Source of the DNA: Methylobacterium sp. 2A
GTDB lineage: Bacteria > Pseudomonadota > Alphaproteobacteria > Rhizobiales > Beijerinckiaceae
Length of the DNA stretch: 64,000 nucleotides
Direction of reading: 5' to 3'
Assembly (NCBI RefSeq): GCF_009806555.1
Contig: NZ_VUOK01000003.1
Location: forward strand, 372,001 to 436,000
Part shown: positions 60,676 to 64,000 of the stretch, piece by piece
Layout: every line of letters begins with the position of its first letter
Position numbering within the stretch: position 1 is the first letter of the stretch
Notes under the pieces: generated by a model
The model's input: only the letters and a program-made list of their open reading frames with translations
Database searches by the model: none
What the model was told of the DNA's origin: nothing
Position numbers and translations under genes: made by a program

Positions 60676-61583
60676 GCGGCATGGGTTTGAACGCCGCCGT
60701 GGTGGGAGCCGGCGCGGTCGGCTGCTACTACGGGTTCATGCTGGCGAAGGCCGGCCACGCGGTCACGCTGATCGGGCGCCCGGCCCTGGTCGAGGCCGTC
60801 GCGGCGTCGGGGCTGATTCTGGACAGCGCAAGCGGCACCGCCTCCGTGCCGGTGCGGGCGACCACCGCGGGGAACGGGGTCGCCGGCGCGGATCTCGTCC
60901 TGGTCTGCGTGAAGTCCGGCGACACCGAAGCGGCCGGCGCGATGATCGCCCCGCATCTCGATCCCGCGGCGGCGGTCCTGAGCCTCCAGAACGGCGTCGA
61001 CAATGCCGGGCGTCTGGCCGCGGTGCTCGGGCGGCCCGTCGTGCCGGTTGCGGTCTACGTCGCCACCGAGATGGCCGGGCCGGGCCGCGTCCGCCACAAC
61101 GGGCGGGGCGACCTGATCCTCGGCGCCTCGGCGGCGAGCGCGCGCATCGCCGCTGCCTTCTCGGCGGCCGGCATCCCGACCACGGTGTCGGAGCGGGCCG
61201 TCGACGCCCTCTGGGGCAAGCTGATCCTCAACTGCGCCTACAACGCCCTCTCGGCGCTGACGCAGCTTCCCTACGGACGCTTGGTCCAGGGCGAAGGCGT
61301 TGTCGCGTGCATGGCCGACGTGGTGCGGGAATGCGTCGCCGTGGCCGAGGCGGCCGGATTGTCCGTGGCGCCCGATATCCTCGACCGAGTGTTGAGCCTC
61401 AGCACCACCATGGCCGATCAGCGCTCCTCGACCGCGCAGGACCTCGCCCGGGGGCGTCCCAGCGAGATCGACCACCTGAACGGCTATGTCGTGCGCATGG
61501 GCGCCGCGCTGGGGATCCCCACGCCGGCCAACCGGATGCTGCACACGCTCGTCAAGCTCGCCGAGGCGCAGGTTCGAGGCTGA
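60672..61583 (+). CDS. panE: Ketopantoate reductase-family protein (PanE/ApbA)
   Basis: 303 residues. The N-terminal Rossmann fold shows NAAVVGAGAVGCYYGFMLAK (GxGxxG). LVLVCVKSGDTEAAGAMIAP and AVLSLQNGVDNAGRLAAVLG follow; the Lys in ALWGKLILNCAYNALSALTQ and the Glu/Asn in GRPSEIDHLNGYVVRMGAAL are the catalytic and substrate residues of PanE. ATG 60672 overlaps the upstream stop (GATGA). Coupling to a hydroxyacid dehydrogenase suggests a 2-oxoacid reductase; true pantoate synthesis is possible but not certain. Confidence 0.9.
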   Translation: MSGMGLNAAVVGAGAVGCYYGFMLAKAGHAVTLIGRPALVEAVAASGLILDSASGTASVPVRATTAGNGVAGADLVLVCVKSGDTEAAGAMIAPHLDPAAAVLSLQNGVDNAGRLAAVLGRPVVPVAVYVATEMAGPGRVRHNGRGDLILGASAASARIAAAFSAAGIPTTVSERAVDALWGKLILNCAYNALSALTQLPYGRLVQGEGVVACMADVVRECVAVAEAAGLSVAPDILDRVLSLSTTMADQRSSTAQDLARGRPSEIDHLNGYVVRMGAALGIPTPANRMLHTLVKLAEAQVRG

Positions 61584-61736
61584 CGTCGTAGGACGCGGCC
61601 GTGTGTTCCCTCGGGGACGGGCGCGACCGTCGCCGGCAGCCATCCCGTTGGACTAGGCCGGAGATACAATCGAGATGTCTCGCCCCGACATCGTCGATCC
61701 ACCGCTGCCGGATGGCGCCGGGTCGGCGGCAGGCAA

Positions 61737-62051
61737 TCACGCACGCGCGGCGGCGTTGGCCTTGCGCGTGGCGGCGGCCTTCTTGGCGGAGGCGGAGCGC
61801 TCGGCCGCGCTGCGTCCGGCCGACGCCTTGCCACCCGATTCGCCGCCCTTGTGGGCCGCCGGGTGACCCCGGTCCTGACCGCGCCCCGAGCCGCCGGGCT
61901 TCTTGCCGCCGCCATCGTCCTTGTTGACGGTGGCCCAGGCACGGGCTTCGGCCTCGTTCTCCGGCACGCCGCGCGCCTCGTAGGACTCGGCGATGTGCTC
62001 GGCCTTGCGTTTCTGCTTGTCCGTGTATTTCGACTTGTCGCCCTGTGCCAT
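61737..62051 (-). CDS. Basic hydrophilic stress-type protein, 104 aa
   Basis: DKSKYTDKQKRKAEHIAESY, then EARGVPENEAEARAWATVNK is a conserved N-terminal segment of small proteins often labelled plasmid stabilisation protein in rhizobia. The rest is Gly/Lys/Ser/Ala-rich and intrinsically disordered (KKAAATRKANAAARA). It has no membrane span or signal peptide. The basic tail may bind nucleic acid. It lies 19 bases after the kinase gene and may share its transcript. Confidence 0.8.
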   Translation of the reverse strand: MAQGDKSKYTDKQKRKAEHIAESYEARGVPENEAEARAWATVNKDDGGGKKPGGSGRGQDRGHPAAHKGGESGGKASAGRSAAERSASAKKAAATRKANAAARA

Positions 62052-62069
62052 CGCGCGGCTCCCGTGCGC

Positions 62070-63689
62070 TCAGCCGACCCCGGTCGGACCGTCGAGGATC
62101 GCCCGCACGCGGCGGACCAGCTCCGTGCGCCGGTACGGCTTGTTGAGCAGGTCAAACTCCGAACCGCCGATATCGGTTCGTTCCAGGCTCGCCTCCGCGT
62201 AGCCGGTCGCGAGCAGCACCTTGAGCTTCGGCTGGCGTCGTCGCGCCTCCCGGGCGAGCAGCACGCCGTTCATGCCGCCCGGCATGATCAGATCGGTGAA
62301 CAGCAGATCGACCCGCTCGCTCGAATCGAGGATCTCCAGCGCCTCGCGGGCATTGCTGGCCACCAGGGTGACGTAGCCGAAATCCCGCAGGATCGTGCGG
62401 GCGAGTTCGGCCACGTCCTCGCGGTCGTCGACGATCAGGATCGTCTCGGTGCCCTGCCGGTCGACGGATCGCAGGGAGACCTTGGGCGACGCGTTGACGT
62501 CGCCGTCGGTCGCCGGGAACGAGAGCCGCACCGTCGTGCCCTCGCCCACCGTCGATTCGATCTGCGCCGCACCGCCCGATTGCTTGGCGAAGCCGTAGAC
62601 CATCGAGAGGCCGAGGCCCGTGCCCTTGCCCTCCTCCTTGGTGGTGAAGAACGGGTCCATCACCCGGGCCAGCACCGCGGGCGGGATGCCGGTGCCGGTG
62701 TCGCGGATCGCGATGCTGACATACCGGCCGTCGCGCAGGGGGCCGATCTCCCGGGCGCGGGCGGCGACCTCGCTGTTCTCGGTGGAGATCCGCACCGTGC
62801 CGCCCTCCGGCATCGCGTCGCGGGCGTTGATCAGCACGTTCAGGATCGCGACCTCGGTCTGGGTCGGGTCGACGCGGCAGTTCCAGAGGTCCGGAGCGAG
62901 ATCGAGCTCGACCTTGACCGCCTCGCCCACCGAGCGGGCGACCATCTCGCCCATGCCCTCGATCAGGGTGTTGAGGTTGACGGCGCGCCCCTCCAGCCGC
63001 TGCTTGCGGGCGAAGGCGAGCAGTTGCTGCGTCAGCGTGGTCGCGCGATCGGCGGCTTGCCGGATATTGTCGGTGGCGCGCCCCAGCCGGGCGCGGTCGG
63101 CATCCGGCTTCTCGAGCCCGGCCGCCAGGATGTCGACGTAGCCGACGATCACCTGCAGCAGGTTGTTGAAATCGTGCGCGATGCCGCCGGTGAGCTGGCC
63201 GAGCGCTTCCATCTTCTGCGCTTGGCCCAGGGCCTCCTCGGCATCGCGGCGGCGCGAGACGTCGAGCTGCGAACCGAAATAGTAAACGAGCTCGCCGTCG
63301 GCGTTGTAGACCGGTGAGACGAACAGCGCGTTCCAGAAGGTCGAGCCGTTCTTGCGATAATTCAGGATCTCGGTGGCGAATTCCCGCCTGTCGGCGATCG
63401 CCGCGCGGACCTGCGCCACGGTCTCGCGGTCGGTGTCCGGGCCCTGCAGGAAGCGGCAATTGCGCCCGATCAGCTCCTCCGGCGTGTAGCCGGTCATCGC
63501 CAGGAAGGCGCGGTTGGCGAAGATGATCGGGTTGTCGGGCTGGCGCGGATCGGTGACGATCATCGGCATCCGCGTCGTCTCGACCGCCGCGAAGAAGATG
63601 TCGCTCTTGCGATCCGTGACGTCGCTCGGCGCGCTGTCCCGGACCTGGGGGCCAGGGCCGGCGGGCGGGGTCTCTGGGGTCTCGGACAT
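62070..63689 (-). CDS. LOV-domain hybrid histidine kinase (LOV-HK-receiver)
   Basis: 539 residues. A LOV domain at about 30-140 has the photoactive Cys78 in [20 protein letters not shown] and the flavin-site strand [16 protein letters not shown]. The dimerisation domain carries His172 in [20 protein letters not shown]. The ATPase domain follows ([40 protein letters not shown]). A receiver domain ends the protein, with its phosphorylatable Asp in [20 protein letters not shown]. It should sense blue light through FMN. The gene has no response-regulator neighbour in the window. An upstream alternative start would come from another frame and is rejected. Confidence 0.94.
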   Translation of the reverse strand: MSETPETPPAGPGPQVRDSAPSDVTDRKSDIFFAAVETTRMPMIVTDPRQPDNPIIFANRAFLAMTGYTPEELIGRNCRFLQGPDTDRETVAQVRAAIADRREFATEILNYRKNGSTFWNALFVSPVYNADGELVYYFGSQLDVSRRRDAEEALGQAQKMEALGQLTGGIAHDFNNLLQVIVGYVDILAAGLEKPDADRARLGRATDNIRQAADRATTLTQQLLAFARKQRLEGRAVNLNTLIEGMGEMVARSVGEAVKVELDLAPDLWNCRVDPTQTEVAILNVLINARDAMPEGGTVRISTENSEVAARAREIGPLRDGRYVSIAIRDTGTGIPPAVLARVMDPFFTTKEEGKGTGLGLSMVYGFAKQSGGAAQIESTVGEGTTVRLSFPATDGDVNASPKVSLRSVDRQGTETILIVDDREDVAELARTILRDFGYVTLVASNAREALEILDSSERVDLLFTDLIMPGGMNGVLLAREARRRQPKLKVLLATGYAEASLERTDIGGSEFDLLNKPYRRTELVRRVRAILDGPTGVG

Positions 63690-63807
63690 GCGAGGCGGTC
63701 TTCACCCTCCGGGCTCGGCAGGTGCATGTGGCCCGTCACGACCTGCCGATGGGGACTCTAGCGGTCTGCAACGCGAAGTCGACCGCACAGGTTCTCCGTC
63801 CCGACGC

Positions 63808-64000
63808 TCAAACGGTCGCCGTCTCGCGTGCCTTGCCGGGCAGCGCCGCCGGCGACACCGGGGCGGCTCGCAGGCGCGCCGGCTCGCGGCAGGCGCCAAG
63901 CACCGCCGACAGCGCCTCGTTGAGCGAGGTCACCAGGAAGTCCGCCGACGTTGCACGGCGCAGGCGGTCCAGCGTAGCCGGGTCGCGCTCGCGCCAGAAG
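63808..64000 (-). CDS. Hypothetical protein, C-terminal part (runs off the window)
   Basis: The last 63 codons of a leftward gene are present. FWRERDPATLDRLRRATSAD, FLVTSLNEALSAVLGACREP and a Pro/Ala-rich end (PVSPAALPGKARETATV) read as real protein, ending at the TGA 63810-63808. The 5' end lies beyond base 64000. No family is assigned; the composition suggests a helical C-terminus. Confidence 0.6.
   Translation of the reverse strand, partial: FWRERDPATLDRLRRATSADFLVTSLNEALSAVLGACREPARLRAAPVSPAALPGKARETATV

Noticed and set aside
1-64000. CRISPR arrays, tRNA and rRNA genes
   Set aside because: No regularly spaced direct repeats were seen, and no cloverleaf with a T-loop GTTCRANYC core or rRNA-like stretch was noticed on either strand. 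A covariance search was not possible here.

Overview
The window reads as chromosomal DNA of a GC-rich alphaproteobacterium, most likely Methylobacterium or Methylorubrum. The basis is a four-gene NAD-dependent molybdenum formate dehydrogenase of the FDH2 type beside an oxalate/formate-type transporter, an alphaproteobacterial ccmI-ccmE-ccmF-ccmH cluster, an alphaproteobacterial gene transfer agent (GTA) cluster, and two families of short dispersed repeats. The genus is inferred, not proven.

Layout. Bases 1-7000 are an accessory, partly decayed stretch: poorly conserved and broken ORFs, one intact MscS-type channel, and an IS5-family element (5711-6798) whose transposase core has been replaced by a piece of a serine recombinase. 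Bases 7000-30700 hold a GTA/prophage-like structural cluster in the canonical order: terminase (5'-truncated), portal, prohead protease, capsid, head-tail adaptors, major tail protein, tail chaperones, tape measure, distal tail proteins, NlpC/P60 peptidase, megatron tail protein, DUF2793 fibre, GH19 endolysin, 3-TM holin and a small coiled-coil/TM protein. It is interrupted by opposite-strand cargo: a secreted protein, Dps, two trypsin-like proteases, a TauD-type dioxygenase, very small membrane proteins, and a HigB/HigA-type toxin-antitoxin pair. Bases 30700-32860 are a repeat-rich gap with small ORFs. Bases 32868-36543 encode a PepSY protein, an OmpR-type regulator, a PrpF-like isomerase and a PhoQ-like kinase in one operon. 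A 78-bp MITE-like element follows.

Bases 37646-42495 are the cytochrome c maturation cluster. It has an internal duplication in CcmI and a palindromic repeat translated in frame in CcmH. A glutathione S-transferase follows. Bases 43663-51953 form a formate island: fdsG-fdsB-fdsA-fdsD, an OFA-family transporter and a LysR regulator. The right end (52050-64000) is housekeeping: rpmG, an MFS exporter, a NUDIX hydrolase, a DUF983 protein, RNase R, a YdiJ-type FAD/Fe-S dehydrogenase, a PanE-type reductase, a basic hydrophilic protein, a LOV-histidine kinase-receiver hybrid, and the 3' end of a gene running off the window.

The strongest unusual signals are (i) palindromic intergenic-type repeats translated in frame in two unrelated proteins (a GTA tail-chaperone fusion and CcmH), (ii) the chimeric IS5/serine-recombinase element, (iii) the cargo-laden GTA cluster with a toxin-antitoxin pair between its last two large tail genes, and (iv) a MITE and a roughly 70-bp repeat family. 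No tRNA, rRNA or CRISPR array was seen.
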